DNA of 64,000 bases from an uncultured Oceanospirillaceae bacterium (GTDB lineage Bacteria; Pseudomonadota; Gammaproteobacteria; Pseudomonadales; Balneatricaceae): positions 62,001 through 126,000 of the forward strand of contig CAKZPE010000032.1 in assembly GCA_937138495.1 (NCBI GenBank). Reading direction: 5' to 3'. The translations under genes and the position numbers were made by a program. The notes beneath the pieces are model-generated. The model ran no database searches. It was not told the origin of the DNA and saw only the letters and a list, made by a program, of their open reading frames with translations. The first letter of the stretch is position 1; every line of letters starts with the position of its first letter. Shown in pieces: positions 1-7,893 of the stretch.

Positions 1-211
1 CGTCGGCTAACAGGGGTTCTGCCACCCGGATGTTATGCCGGATGACGTTACCCACCAGATAAGCCAGTAAACAGACCACAGCCATGGCAACCGCCATATA
101 GGGGCCGGCGCTCTGGGCCAGTACTGGCACAATGACCAGAAAACCGCTGCCGAAGATGGAAGCCAGCGGGGTTGCCAGCAGTTCAAAATGATGACGGGAA
201 AATATTTGCAT
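1..211 (-). CDS. Unidentified membrane protein, N-terminal part (runs off the left edge)
   Basis: The reverse strand opens with an ATG at 211 and stays open to the window edge, about 70 codons. The peptide begins MQIFSRHHFELLATPLASIF and is dominated by hydrophobic stretches, compatible with two membrane segments followed by a charged HNIRVAEPLLAD stretch. It starts only 14 bases after the crcB stop on the same strand, so it is probably co-transcribed with crcB. I do not recognise the family from this fragment. A transporter or small integral membrane protein is possible, but the rest of the gene is outside the window. Confidence 0.6.
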   Translation of the reverse strand, partial: MQIFSRHHFELLATPLASIFGSGFLVIVPVLAQSAGPYMAVAMAVVCLLAYLVGNVIRHNIRVAEPLLAD

Positions 212-225
212 GGTCGGATATCCGT

Positions 226-612
226 TCAGGTCCATCGCCACAGGCTACCGAGGCTTTTGCCCAGCTGCAACATACCAATGCCCAGACCGATCTGCAGATT
301 GAAGTTAAGCCAGAATTTAAGCCAGTCCCGCAGCACCAGATGATGATGAGTTTCGCCGATGAAGGTTGAAAAGGTCGACAGGGAGCCAAGAAAGCCACTG
401 ACAAAGGCCAGTTTTATTAACGGCGACAGATAGCTTTTTTCGCTGCCGCTGCCCAGATACAGACCCAGCAGTAAACAGGCCAGCATATTAGCCAGCAGGG
501 TGCCTATGATCAGGTGTTCATTAAAGTGATTGAGTTTAACGCTGAGCCACCAGCGTAACGCAGCACCCAGAGTTGCCCCACAGGCAAGGCTGATAAACAT
601 GGCTGGATTCAT
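226..612 (-). CDS. crcB: Fluoride ion channel CrcB/Fluc
   Basis: This 128-residue, four-helix protein matches the CrcB/Fluc family, whose members work as inner-membrane dual-topology dimers that export fluoride. Family signatures are visible: GATLGAALRWWL near the N-terminus (G-x-x-x-G-A-x-x-R), IIGTLLAN around residue 37, and GFLGSLSTFSTF near residue 75, the Phe-rich stretch that lines the fluoride pores. Length is normal for the family. No fluoride riboswitch is visible upstream (613-675). The gene precedes an unidentified membrane protein gene in the same direction. Confidence 0.93.
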   Translation of the reverse strand: MNPAMFISLACGATLGAALRWWLSVKLNHFNEHLIIGTLLANMLACLLLGLYLGSGSEKSYLSPLIKLAFVSGFLGSLSTFSTFIGETHHHLVLRDWLKFWLNFNLQIGLGIGMLQLGKSLGSLWRWT

Positions 613-675
613 TAAAGGCTACCGGTTGAATGATGCCACCTGCCCGTCATTCCGGGCCGGGTGGAGAGCAGGTAT

Positions 676-1431
676 TTACTGGAGTATCTGACGGGCATTT
701 AACGGCTGCACCGGGCGGTTATTGGGGCCGTTCAGCATGCCTTTAAAGCTTTCCAGCTGGGGTTCTGACAGGGTCATTGGCTGCTTCATTACCAGCCAGC
801 GTACCCCTTCTGTGCAGGGGGGCGTGGTCAGGGAGCCATTATAGCGATAGTAGTCCTGCTGTGCCGGCAGCAGGCCGCTGGCGCTGACGGCGGTTTCCAT
901 TTCACTGACTTCGCCGTTGGTGAGCGGTTGCTGCCAGATTTGTGACAGCACCGGGTTGGCTTCACCGACATTAAACATGACCGCAACGACGGCCAGATTA
1001 CCGGCAGCATCGCTGTGTACCAGATGGGCTTCCATTGGGAAGTGCTTGCCATTCAGGGTATTTTCGCTGGGGCTGTGGAAATGGAACTGACGCAGGGTGT
1101 AGCGGTTGCCGTTCAGGCTGAGCTGGCTGCCGGGCATATAGTCCGCTTCGACGGTATGGCCATTGTTAAAGACTTTTTCAGCGCCGGGCTTATAGTTGAA
1201 CGTCAGAGCAGGAAGCTCAGTTTCCAGACTGCTGTGCAGGTTGACCGGGGACTGGTTTTTACCGTTGCCGCAGGCCTGGTAGGCATTATCCAGTTCGGCC
1301 CACTGGCCGGGGCCCCGTTCGTTACCGTAATCCCAGTGAACGGCTTCAGCAGCGTTAACAGGTAAGCTCATCAGGCCGGCACTGCACAGGCTCAGACCGG
1401 AAATTAACAGGGTTTTTCTGACAATAGACAT
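676..1431 (-). CDS. Periplasmic alpha-class carbonic anhydrase
   Basis: The 251-residue protein begins with a typical Sec signal peptide (about residues 1-28, ending near VNAAEA) and continues as a complete alpha-carbonic anhydrase, which interconverts CO2 and bicarbonate. Zinc ligands are visible as His117 and His119 in RQFHFHSPSE and His136 in MEAHLVH. The family segment SLTTPPCTEGVRW is near the C-terminus. Two Cys (about residue 54 and in TPPCTEG) could form the usual disulfide. The enzyme should act in the periplasm. It lies downstream of the HdeA-like gene on the same strand, separated by a strongly structured spacer. Confidence 0.93.
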   Translation of the reverse strand: MSIVRKTLLISGLSLCSAGLMSLPVNAAEAVHWDYGNERGPGQWAELDNAYQACGNGKNQSPVNLHSSLETELPALTFNYKPGAEKVFNNGHTVEADYMPGSQLSLNGNRYTLRQFHFHSPSENTLNGKHFPMEAHLVHSDAAGNLAVVAVMFNVGEANPVLSQIWQQPLTNGEVSEMETAVSASGLLPAQQDYYRYNGSLTTPPCTEGVRWLVMKQPMTLSEPQLESFKGMLNGPNNRPVQPLNARQILQ

Positions 1432-1453
1432 GGGACACCTTTGTGTAAGAAGG

Positions 1454-1530
1454 GCCTGTCAGGACGCACTCGGGGTGAAGAGGTTCCGGATACAGCTTCC
1501 CCTGTATCCGGGGGATCGCGCCTGACAGGC
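1454..1530. repeat. Nested inverted repeats in the HdeA-like/carbonic anhydrase spacer
   Basis: Outer arms GCCTGTCAGG (1454-1463) and CCTGACAGGC (1521-1530) are perfect 10-bp complements. Inside them CCGGATACAG (1486-1495) and CTGTATCCGG (1502-1511) are a second perfect 10-bp pair with a 6-base loop. A transcript in the minus direction could form a two-tier hairpin in the leader of the carbonic anhydrase gene. No T-run follows, so it is not a clear rho-independent terminator. Confidence 0.7.
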
Positions 1531-1549
1531 AAACAGGGCTTTGAGGGAA

Positions 1550-1867
1550 TCAGGCTTCGTCGTCGAACCGGTCAATGACGTCGCTGACAGTTACGTTCGG
1601 GTTGGCATAGCAGTAGTTGTAAACCCGCTCGACCGGTACCGATACAAAGTCTTCTTCAGTGACCTCTTCCGGGCTGCCGTTGGCATCAGAAAAGCCTTCG
1701 ATGTAGTACACCGCCGTAGGGACATTCTCGTACTCCAGTGCGACCAGCTGATCGCAGGTATAGGTATCGACAACGGTGACGGTTTCATCGGCCCCGGCCA
1801 TGACTGCAGTGGCACCGGTACTCAGCAAAGCAGCAGTCAGAGGGGCAGCAATTTTCTTCAGATTCAT
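1550..1867 (-). CDS. Small secreted protein, HdeA-like
   Basis: This is a 105-residue acidic protein with a signal peptide (about residues 1-25, ending AVMAGADE). The mature part resembles HdeA/HdeB periplasmic acid-stress chaperones: TCDQLVALEYENVPTAVYYI parallels the HdeA pattern of a Cys, an acidic helix and PTAV. A second Cys lies in VYNYCYANPN, the expected position for the HdeA disulfide. It is divergently transcribed from a Crp/Fnr-type regulator, with a 16-bp palindrome in the 133-bp spacer, so the two may be co-regulated. Family assignment is by pattern only. Activity as an acid chaperone is inference. Confidence 0.7.
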   Translation of the reverse strand: MNLKKIAAPLTAALLSTGATAVMAGADETVTVVDTYTCDQLVALEYENVPTAVYYIEGFSDANGSPEEVTEEDFVSVPVERVYNYCYANPNVTVSDVIDRFDDEA

Positions 1868-1972
1868 GACAGTTACACTCTTTCCATATCGCGTTTTACG
1901 TTAAGTGGCACCGGGGTGTATTCACTTTCTGATGCCTGAAGCGCTATCCTAGGCGGGCGTCATTCTGCAATC

Positions 1973-1988
1973 TGTTAGATAGCTAACA
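1973..1988. promoter_or_regulatory. Palindromic operator candidate for the Crp/Fnr regulator
   Basis: TGTTAG-ATAG-CTAACA is a perfect inverted repeat with 6-bp arms. Its TGTTA-N6-TAACA layout resembles Crp/Fnr-superfamily sites such as TGTGA-N6-TCACA. It ends 12 bp before the TTG start of the regulator and lies in the divergent spacer with the HdeA-like gene. Autoregulation is inference. Confidence 0.55.
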
Positions 1989-2000
1989 CGGAGAAGTAAA

Positions 2001-2696
2001 TTGAGTCACTGGCACCTGGAATCACTGAACTGGCTGGACCGTCTTTCGGCGGATGATCAGGAAACCCTGCGTTGTGCGTCACGGGTGCTGGAATTTTCCC
2101 CCCGGGAAATGGTGTTTACCCCGAATCTGGAAGCTGATGCGGTGTATCTGCTGGAAAAAGGCCTGGTGAGAATTTTCCGAACCTCTTCGAATGGCGGCGA
2201 ATTTACATTTGGTTTCATTAAACCGGGGGAAATCTTCGGCGAACTTGCCGTATTGGGAGAGCGTCAGCGGCGCAGTTTTGCAGAAGTGGTTGAGGCCGGG
2301 CTGGTGCTTAAGGTTTCCCGGGAGGTCTTTCTGGAAGTGATGCACCGTTCCGGTGAATTCAGCCTGGAGGTCAGTCAGCAGGTAGAGCGGCGTTCCGACC
2401 GGGCCCGCTTCAGTATTGAGGATCTGGTGTTTAAAGATGCCCGTAGCCGTCTGGCCCGCAAGTTACTGGAACTGGATGAGAAAAACCGGATTGCCGCGGC
2501 CAGGGATGCAACGGCCGTGAACCTGCTGAAGCTGACTCACGCAGATTTGGCTAAACTGACGGGTATGTCCCGGCCAACGGCAAGTATTGCCCTTGGTGAG
2601 CTGGAAGACGACAGTCTGGTAGAGCAGCATGCCGGGGTTTTTGAAATCATCAACCGTGAAGCCCTGCAGCAAATTGCCTGTAAGGATCTGCGCTGA
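2001..2696 (+). CDS. Crp/Fnr-family transcriptional regulator
   Basis: A 231-residue protein with an N-terminal cyclic-nucleotide-binding fold (about residues 15-135; KPGEIFGELAVLGERQRRSFAEV is the typical phosphate-binding-cassette region) and a C-terminal winged helix (about 150-225). The recognition helix is around ADLAKLTGMSRPTASIALGELED. There is no N-terminal Cys cluster as in FNR, so oxygen sensing by an Fe-S cluster is unlikely; the effector is unknown. Start is TTG at 2001, supported by GGAG 8-10 bases upstream and by lack of a better ATG. A palindrome just upstream suggests autoregulation. Confidence 0.88.
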   Translation: MSHWHLESLNWLDRLSADDQETLRCASRVLEFSPREMVFTPNLEADAVYLLEKGLVRIFRTSSNGGEFTFGFIKPGEIFGELAVLGERQRRSFAEVVEAGLVLKVSREVFLEVMHRSGEFSLEVSQQVERRSDRARFSIEDLVFKDARSRLARKLLELDEKNRIAAARDATAVNLLKLTHADLAKLTGMSRPTASIALGELEDDSLVEQHAGVFEIINREALQQIACKDLR

Positions 2697-2743
2697 CAGA
2701 TGCCCTCAATAACCTCCGCAGGCCCTGCCGGCAGGAGGTTAGT

Positions 2744-3061
2744 ATGCAGATATCCCAATTTACCCGCCTGGCCCGGGCCGGCGCGGTGACCAACATGCGT
2801 TTTATCGAATCCGGTTGCAGCCCGCTGGTGCTGGAATGCCAGTATGAATATCCCGGTGATGATAATCATGTGCCCATGAAAGCTCTGCTGGAAAATGATC
2901 AGGGCGATATTATGACCTGCCAAAACATCACCCAGGCCTATGATATTTGCCGTAAAGCAGGTTTACATAAAGCAGAACTGGTGCAGGTGATTCCTCATGA
3001 TGAAGCCTGTACGGGCCTGACCTTGCGGGCGGAGCAGCAGGCTATTCCACTGGTATTCTGA
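2744..3061 (+). CDS. Small cytoplasmic protein, DUF6482-like
   Basis: A 105-residue protein without signal peptide or membrane segment. An AGGAGG ribosome-binding site sits just before the ATG. The C-terminal part (AELVQVIPHDEACTG, ending in a short hydrophobic IPLVF) resembles short Pseudomonas/Oceanospirillales proteins grouped as DUF6482, which have a conserved YDEMCG-like stretch near the end. No function is known. It follows the Crp/Fnr gene in the same direction after 47 bp and may share its transcript. The family call is tentative. Confidence 0.7.
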   Translation: MQISQFTRLARAGAVTNMRFIESGCSPLVLECQYEYPGDDNHVPMKALLENDQGDIMTCQNITQAYDICRKAGLHKAELVQVIPHDEACTGLTLRAEQQAIPLVF

Positions 3062-3230
3062 GTCTTTTGGGCCGCTGTGTCCGGCTTTGATTACCCGGTT
3101 TTTTAGTGGGGTGCGACAGGCCCGTCGGCAGGGCATAAATTTGCGTGTAAAGTACTGGTGAATCTCCGGGGGCTAAGCCAGAATAGCCTGATCACCGGAT
3201 GATTTTTCCCGCCAATACACTGAGGCCACC

Positions 3231-4568
3231 ATGGGCGAGTTACTGAAACGGGTTTCTGCACTGCTGTTAAGCCACGGCTGCCTGCTGATCGGCAATGGTC
3301 TGTTTATGACCCTGCTGAGTCTGCGCAGTAATCTGGAAGGTTTTTCCACCGAGCTGACCGGTATCATCATGAGTGGTTATTTTATCGGGTTGTTTTTCGG
3401 CGCCCGTTATACCGGCTATCTGGTAGACCGGGTGGGCTACATCCGTACCTTCAGCGTGTTTGCTTCAATTATTTCAATGATCCCCCTGGCACATATGCTC
3501 TGGACTGATCCGGTGTTCTGGTTTGGGTTACGGCTGGTATCCGGCTTTGCCATGGCGGGTTTGCTGATGGTTACCGAAAGCTGGCTGAATGCCGGGGTCA
3601 GTAACCAGCACCGGGGGGGCTTACTGGCGATCTATATGATTGTTAACTATCTGGGGGCCGGCGGTGCACAGCTGTTTTTGCTGCTGCAGGACCCCAGCGG
3701 TTATCAGCTGTTTGTAATGGCCTCCATCTGTTTTTCTTTTTGTCTGGTGCCTGTCGCGCTGACCCGTACCGCCGAGCCGCAGCCGGATCCACCGGAGCCG
3801 CTGAAAATTATGCCAACCCTGCGGACAACGCCCGTGGGATTTCTCGGTGCAGCCTGTGCAGGGTTTCTCAGCGCCTCGTTCAACACTATGGGGCCGTTAT
3901 TTGCCTTGCAGGTAGAGCTGAGTGCTGAGCAGATTTCCTGGTTTATGGCGCTGGGAATCTGTGGCGGGCTGGTGTTGCAAACACCCATTGGCAAACTGTC
4001 TGACCGGATCGAGCGGCGAAAAGTGATTGCTGTGGTCGCCGGGCTGGTAGTCCTGATCTGTACGGCGATTGCTCTGCAGGTCGAGTTCTATCTAAAGCCA
4101 GAACTATTGCTGGCGAGCAGTTTTTTATACGGCAGTCTGGCGTTCACCATTTATTCTCTGGCGGCGGCGCATGCCAATGACTGGGCGAAGCCGGAACGGC
4201 GTATGCAAACCGCCGGCGCACTGATGGTGGGTTACAGTATTGGTGCGATTGCCGGCCCGTTGCTGAGCAGTAATGGCATCAGTTGGTTTGGCCCGCAGGG
4301 GTTATTTGGCTTCATGGCCGTTGCGGCAGGGTTGTTGTCGCTGTTTACCCTGGGGCGGGTGTCTGCCCAGCATTACCAGCGTAAACGGGCGAAGCCGCAG
4401 TTCGTGCCCCGCCCCGGGTCTTACTATACCTCCGGTGAGTTGTACCGGGCGGTTCAGGCCGAATCCCAGCCTGTGGCTGACGTTGAAGATGATGCTGGTG
4501 AGGTGGTGGGCAGTACTGTAACCGCTGAACGTTCTGAACATCCCCCTGCTGCTGATCGCCCTGAATAG
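3231..4568 (+). CDS. MFS transporter, YcaD-like
   Basis: A 445-residue major-facilitator protein with about 12 hydrophobic segments. The loop 2-3 signature GARYTGYLVDRVGYIR (residues about 57-72) and the equivalent second-half motif GKLSDRIERRKV (about 256-267) are present. Sequence style (LRSNLEGFSTELTGIIMSGYF, WLNAG) matches the YcaD subgroup of putative transporters of unknown substrate. A charged hydrophilic tail of about 60 residues follows the last helix. The ATG at 3231 is directly preceded by GAGGCCACC. Promoter unknown. Confidence 0.85.
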   Translation: MGELLKRVSALLLSHGCLLIGNGLFMTLLSLRSNLEGFSTELTGIIMSGYFIGLFFGARYTGYLVDRVGYIRTFSVFASIISMIPLAHMLWTDPVFWFGLRLVSGFAMAGLLMVTESWLNAGVSNQHRGGLLAIYMIVNYLGAGGAQLFLLLQDPSGYQLFVMASICFSFCLVPVALTRTAEPQPDPPEPLKIMPTLRTTPVGFLGAACAGFLSASFNTMGPLFALQVELSAEQISWFMALGICGGLVLQTPIGKLSDRIERRKVIAVVAGLVVLICTAIALQVEFYLKPELLLASSFLYGSLAFTIYSLAAAHANDWAKPERRMQTAGALMVGYSIGAIAGPLLSSNGISWFGPQGLFGFMAVAAGLLSLFTLGRVSAQHYQRKRAKPQFVPRPGSYYTSGELYRAVQAESQPVADVEDDAGEVVGSTVTAERSEHPPAADRPE

Positions 4569-4685
4569 CGGTTCGCTCCAGAACCGCAAGAATTGCAAAA
4601 CCCGACAGTGCTAGATTGAGCCAGTCGCTGAAGGACAGTTACAGGCCGCATCCTGCGGTCGGTAGTTAACGGAGAATATTTATCA

Positions 4686-5564
4686 ATGAGTCAGGGTCGG
4701 GATACGCTTTATCAGCAACGTTTTGCCAGAGTGTTTGATTACATTTACCAGCATTTAGATGAACCACTGGATCTGTATCAGCTGGCGGATGTGGCCTGTG
4801 TGTCACCGTACCACTGGCACCGGTTGTATCAGAGTGTGTATGGCGAAACCCTGGCGGCGACCGTCAAGCGGTTACGGCTGCACCGTGCAGCAGGTGAGCT
4901 GGTAAATTCTTCACGCAGCATGGATAAAATCGCCGCTGGATCCGGTTATGCCGGTTTGTCTTCATTTAACCGTGCCTTCAGCGAGGTGTATGGCATGCCC
5001 CCGGCCCGTTACCGGCAGGCAGGCAGCCATACGGTTTTTGTCGCCGCCGTACAGGCAGCGGCAGGTATCGCAATGGAGAAAGGTGCAATGAATATGCATG
5101 ATGTCACAATTACCCAACAGGAAGCGGTTGTAGTGACCGGGCTGAACCATCAGGGTTCATATATGAATATCGGCAATGCGTTTGAGAAACTGTTTGGCTG
5201 GTTTTTTATGCAACATGCTGACCGGATGCCGGTGCGGATGCTGGCGATTTACTACGATGATCCTTGCAGTGTGGCGGAAGATGATCTACGTTCAATGGCA
5301 TGTATGAGTTGTCTGGCGGATGTTGAGCTGCCGGAAGGATTTGCCCGTCAGACTCTGGCTGCCGGTGATTATGCGGTGCTGCGCCATCAGGGACCTTATG
5401 CGGATCTGGCCAGTGCGTATCAGTGGCTATACGGTGTCTGGCTGCCTCAGTCTGGCCGTTTACCGGCAGACCAGCCCTGTTATGAGGAATATCTGAATAA
5501 TCCCAGGGAAGTGGCGCCGACGGAGTTATTAACGGATATTTACGTGCCTTTACAGCCGGCTTAA
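4686..5564 (+). CDS. AraC-family regulator with GyrI-like effector domain
   Basis: A 292-residue protein with an N-terminal AraC/XylS double helix-turn-helix (about residues 10-115; LADVACVSPYHWHRLYQSVYGE and IAAGSGYAGLSSFNRAFSEVYG) and a C-terminal GyrI-like/SOUL-type ligand domain (about 135-290; ARQTLAAGDYAVLRHQGPYADL). This domain order is that of Rob/SoxS-like multidrug-sensing regulators. It follows the MFS transporter in the same direction but after 117 bp, so control of that transporter is possible but unproven. GGAG lies about 10 bases before the ATG. Confidence 0.88.
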   Translation: MSQGRDTLYQQRFARVFDYIYQHLDEPLDLYQLADVACVSPYHWHRLYQSVYGETLAATVKRLRLHRAAGELVNSSRSMDKIAAGSGYAGLSSFNRAFSEVYGMPPARYRQAGSHTVFVAAVQAAAGIAMEKGAMNMHDVTITQQEAVVVTGLNHQGSYMNIGNAFEKLFGWFFMQHADRMPVRMLAIYYDDPCSVAEDDLRSMACMSCLADVELPEGFARQTLAAGDYAVLRHQGPYADLASAYQWLYGVWLPQSGRLPADQPCYEEYLNNPREVAPTELLTDIYVPLQPA

Positions 5565-5621
5565 AGGCGATTTTACTGAGGGGGGCCGGTGTTCAGCATG
5601 CATCGGCATACTTTTCTGAGA

Positions 5622-5640
5622 AGTGAGGTTTTACCTCACT
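5622..5640. repeat. Perfect 8-bp inverted repeat after the AraC-type gene
   Basis: AGTGAGGT-TTT-ACCTCACT forms an 8-bp hairpin with a 3-base loop, 58 bp after the AraC stop. It is followed by ATTCTCTTTATT, a weak T-rich tail. It may be a poor terminator for the AraC gene or a protein-binding site. The rest of the 5565-5878 gap shows a TTGACA at 5745-5750 but no convincing -10 partner. Confidence 0.5.
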
Positions 5641-5878
5641 ATTCTCTTTATTGCGCTGAAATTCTTCTCTTTGTTTATTAAATGGTAGGAATCTCCGCAG
5701 CAGAGTTCCGTAGAATTTTCATAATCAATTTTCCGTACCGGTTTTTGACAGCGCCTGGGCCTGATGCACGTGTGAATGTGTCATCCGGGACAACCGGTAA
5801 AATACGATCAGCAGTAACCTTTTGAAAGTAATATCTTTTGCTTTCGATATCAGAGGGGACTGCACCGAAAAGGCAGCG

Positions 5879-7075
5879 ATGATTATGCTACAACTCAACG
5901 GTACCCTGAGCCATTTTTCTAATCCGGCAGCCAGCCGCGACAATGTATATTCTGCCGCGCAGCGTGATGTGATCAGCGTTGCCCGTGCGGAAGAGGCTAT
6001 CGCTGATATTAAAACCTGGCCTGCCTATGCAGAAACACCGCTGCACGCACTGAAGGCGGTTGCTGCGGCAATCGGGGTTGAATCTGTCTGGTATAAAGAT
6101 GAGTCTCAGCGTTTCGGCCTGAAAAGCTTTAAAGCACTGGGCGGTGCGTATGCCGTTGCCCGTCAGTTGCAGAATGAACTGGAAGCGCGCTTAGGCAAGC
6201 GTCCGAGCATCAGCGATCTGTTAGGCGGCCACCTGAAAGATGAACTGGCAGAAATCGTTGTCAGCTGTGCGACCGACGGTAACCATGGCCGTTCTGTGGC
6301 CTGGGGGTCGCAGATGTTCGGGTGCGGATGTGTGATCTACATTCACCGTGATGTATCTGAAGGCCGTAAGCAGGCGATGGAAGCGTTTGGTGCGGAAGTT
6401 ATCCGTATCACTGGCAACTATGATGAATCGGTGCGCCAGGCGGATAGCGAAGCTAAAGCCAATGGCCGGATCATCGTGTCTGATACCAGCTATGAAGGCT
6501 ACATGGAAATTCCAAAGGATGTCGCACTGGGTTACACCGTCATGCTGTCCGAGATTGTTGAACAACTGAGCGGCGACATTCCGACCCATGTATTTGTACA
6601 GGGCGGTGTGGGCGGTCTGGCATCGGCTGTTGCCGGCTATTTCTGGGATCTTTGGGGTGAGCGCCGTCCGCGTTTTATCATTGTTGAGCCGGAGCAGGCG
6701 AATTGCCTGCAGCTGAGTGCCAAAGCCGGTGAGCCGGTGGTGGTTGGTGGTGATCTGGATACGCTGATGGCGGGGCTGGCCTGCGGTGAAGTGTCTGCGC
6801 TGGGCTGGGAAATTCTGTCTAACGGTGCCGATGATTTCATGACCCTGAGTGAAGAAGCCGTTGCTGAAACCATGCGGTTGCTGGCGAAGGGGTACGAAAC
6901 TGATCCGGCCATTGAAGCGGGTGAGTCTGCTGTACCGGGCCTGGCAACGGCGATTATTGCCCGTCAGCAGGCGGATATGGCCAGCGCACTGGGGCTGGAT
7001 GCACAGAGTAAAGTACTGGTGATTGGTACGGAAGGGGCGACTGACCCTGAGCTGTATCAGCAGTTAGTCGGCTAA
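5879..7075 (+). CDS. Diaminopropionate ammonia-lyase family PLP enzyme
   Basis: This fold-type II PLP enzyme is closely patterned on E. coli YgeX (2,3-diaminopropionate ammonia-lyase, which gives pyruvate and two ammonia). Seen here: KDESQRFGLKSFKALGGAYA with the Schiff-base Lys at about residue 85, TDGNHGRSVAW, SDTSYEGY (Asp matching the second catalytic Asp of YgeX), a Gly-rich GGVGGLAS phosphate loop and MAGLACGEVSALGWEIL. The chosen ATG at 5879 has AAGGCAG just upstream; a TTG at 5822 would add 19 unsupported residues and ATG 5885 is an alternative. The product is 398 residues, a normal length. It lies tail-to-tail with an Lrp regulator and next to M20, TRAP and M24 genes, suggesting catabolism of a diamino-acid derivative. 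Substrate not proven. Confidence 0.88.
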   Translation: MIMLQLNGTLSHFSNPAASRDNVYSAAQRDVISVARAEEAIADIKTWPAYAETPLHALKAVAAAIGVESVWYKDESQRFGLKSFKALGGAYAVARQLQNELEARLGKRPSISDLLGGHLKDELAEIVVSCATDGNHGRSVAWGSQMFGCGCVIYIHRDVSEGRKQAMEAFGAEVIRITGNYDESVRQADSEAKANGRIIVSDTSYEGYMEIPKDVALGYTVMLSEIVEQLSGDIPTHVFVQGGVGGLASAVAGYFWDLWGERRPRFIIVEPEQANCLQLSAKAGEPVVVGGDLDTLMAGLACGEVSALGWEILSNGADDFMTLSEEAVAETMRLLAKGYETDPAIEAGESAVPGLATAIIARQQADMASALGLDAQSKVLVIGTEGATDPELYQQLVG

Positions 7076-7093
7076 CCACCGGTCAGATTTTGA

Positions 7094-7127
7094 AAGCCCG
7101 CAGACGAAGGTCTGCGGGCTTTTTTTT
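7094..7127. terminator. Rho-independent terminator between the ammonia-lyase and lrp genes
   Basis: AAGCCCGCAGAC-GAAG-GTCTGCGGGCTT is a perfect 12-bp stem with a GAAG loop, followed by a T-run. A-residues before the stem allow some bidirectional function for the convergent Lrp gene. Confidence 0.92.
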
Positions 7128-7145
7128 GCCTGTTGTTTTTCAAAT

Positions 7146-7649
7146 TCACTCTTCAAACTTCCGGTCATCGAACATAGGTACCGACAGGCCGGTTTTAACT
7201 GAATCCATGACCACATTCGTGTGGAAGTTGCGGATGTTGTGATTGTCGAAAAATACTTCACGGGTAAAGGCTTCGTAGTCTTCCATGTCCACTGCTGTAA
7301 TCACCAGTATGAAGTCTGCGCTGCCGGTCACGTAGTAACACTGCTGCACGGCAGGATTCACTTTCATTTCTTTTTTAAAGGCATCCAGCAAATCAGCCCG
7401 TTCCCGTTCCAGTGTCACCTGAACCAGTAATGTGACGCCCCGGCCCACGGCTTTCGGATTGATGACGGCGATGTCGGCTTTGATGATGTTTTGTTCACGC
7501 ATCCGTTTCATGCGGCGCTGTACCGCGGCAGGGGAAAGCCCCACCTGTTCGGCAATCTGATCTGAGGTGGTGCGGTTGGAGACCTGAATGATCTCAAGAA
7601 TTTTACGGTCGAAGCTGTCGATATTGCTGGCCGGCGCTGTTTTGGTCAT
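7146..7649 (-). CDS. Lrp/AsnC-family regulator
   Basis: A 167-residue Lrp/AsnC protein with an N-terminal helix-turn-helix (about residues 12-60; TSDQIAEQVGLSPAAVQRRMKRMRE) and a C-terminal RAM/AsnC effector domain (about 75-150; VQQCYYVTGSADFILVITAVDMEDYEAF). It is divergent from the racemase-M20-TRAP-M24 genes (244-bp spacer) and tail-to-tail with the ammonia-lyase. It is therefore the likely local regulator, with an amino acid as ligand. Equivalent regulators (DoeX/AsnC) sit in ectoine-degradation clusters, but the enzymes here only partly match. Confidence 0.9.
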   Translation of the reverse strand: MTKTAPASNIDSFDRKILEIIQVSNRTTSDQIAEQVGLSPAAVQRRMKRMREQNIIKADIAVINPKAVGRGVTLLVQVTLERERADLLDAFKKEMKVNPAVQQCYYVTGSADFILVITAVDMEDYEAFTREVFFDNHNIRNFHTNVVMDSVKTGLSVPMFDDRKFEE

Positions 7650-7893
7650 GAGGTGTTTCCACTAACTGTGCGTTCCCCTTAAGGATACAGACTCAGGGGA
7701 TGAAGCGAAAATGACGGAATCAGCAAAGTGGTGAATTTCAGCAATATTTTACAGATTTTGCGGTGAAGCTTCATTGCAACACAGCTATTGCAGGAATTTA
7801 TGCAGCCATGCCCCGTAATATGGATGTATAGCCTGAACAATAAAAATAACCCGGAGACGGCATCATTGTCTGATCCGAAGCTGTGGTAACAAG

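Noticed and set aside
613..675. Fluoride riboswitch for crcB
   Set aside because: The minus-strand leader is short and lacks the conserved riboswitch pattern.
7650..7893. Defined Lrp-binding site in the divergent spacer
   Set aside because: A/T-rich stretches exist but no clear palindrome; Lrp sites are too degenerate to call by eye.
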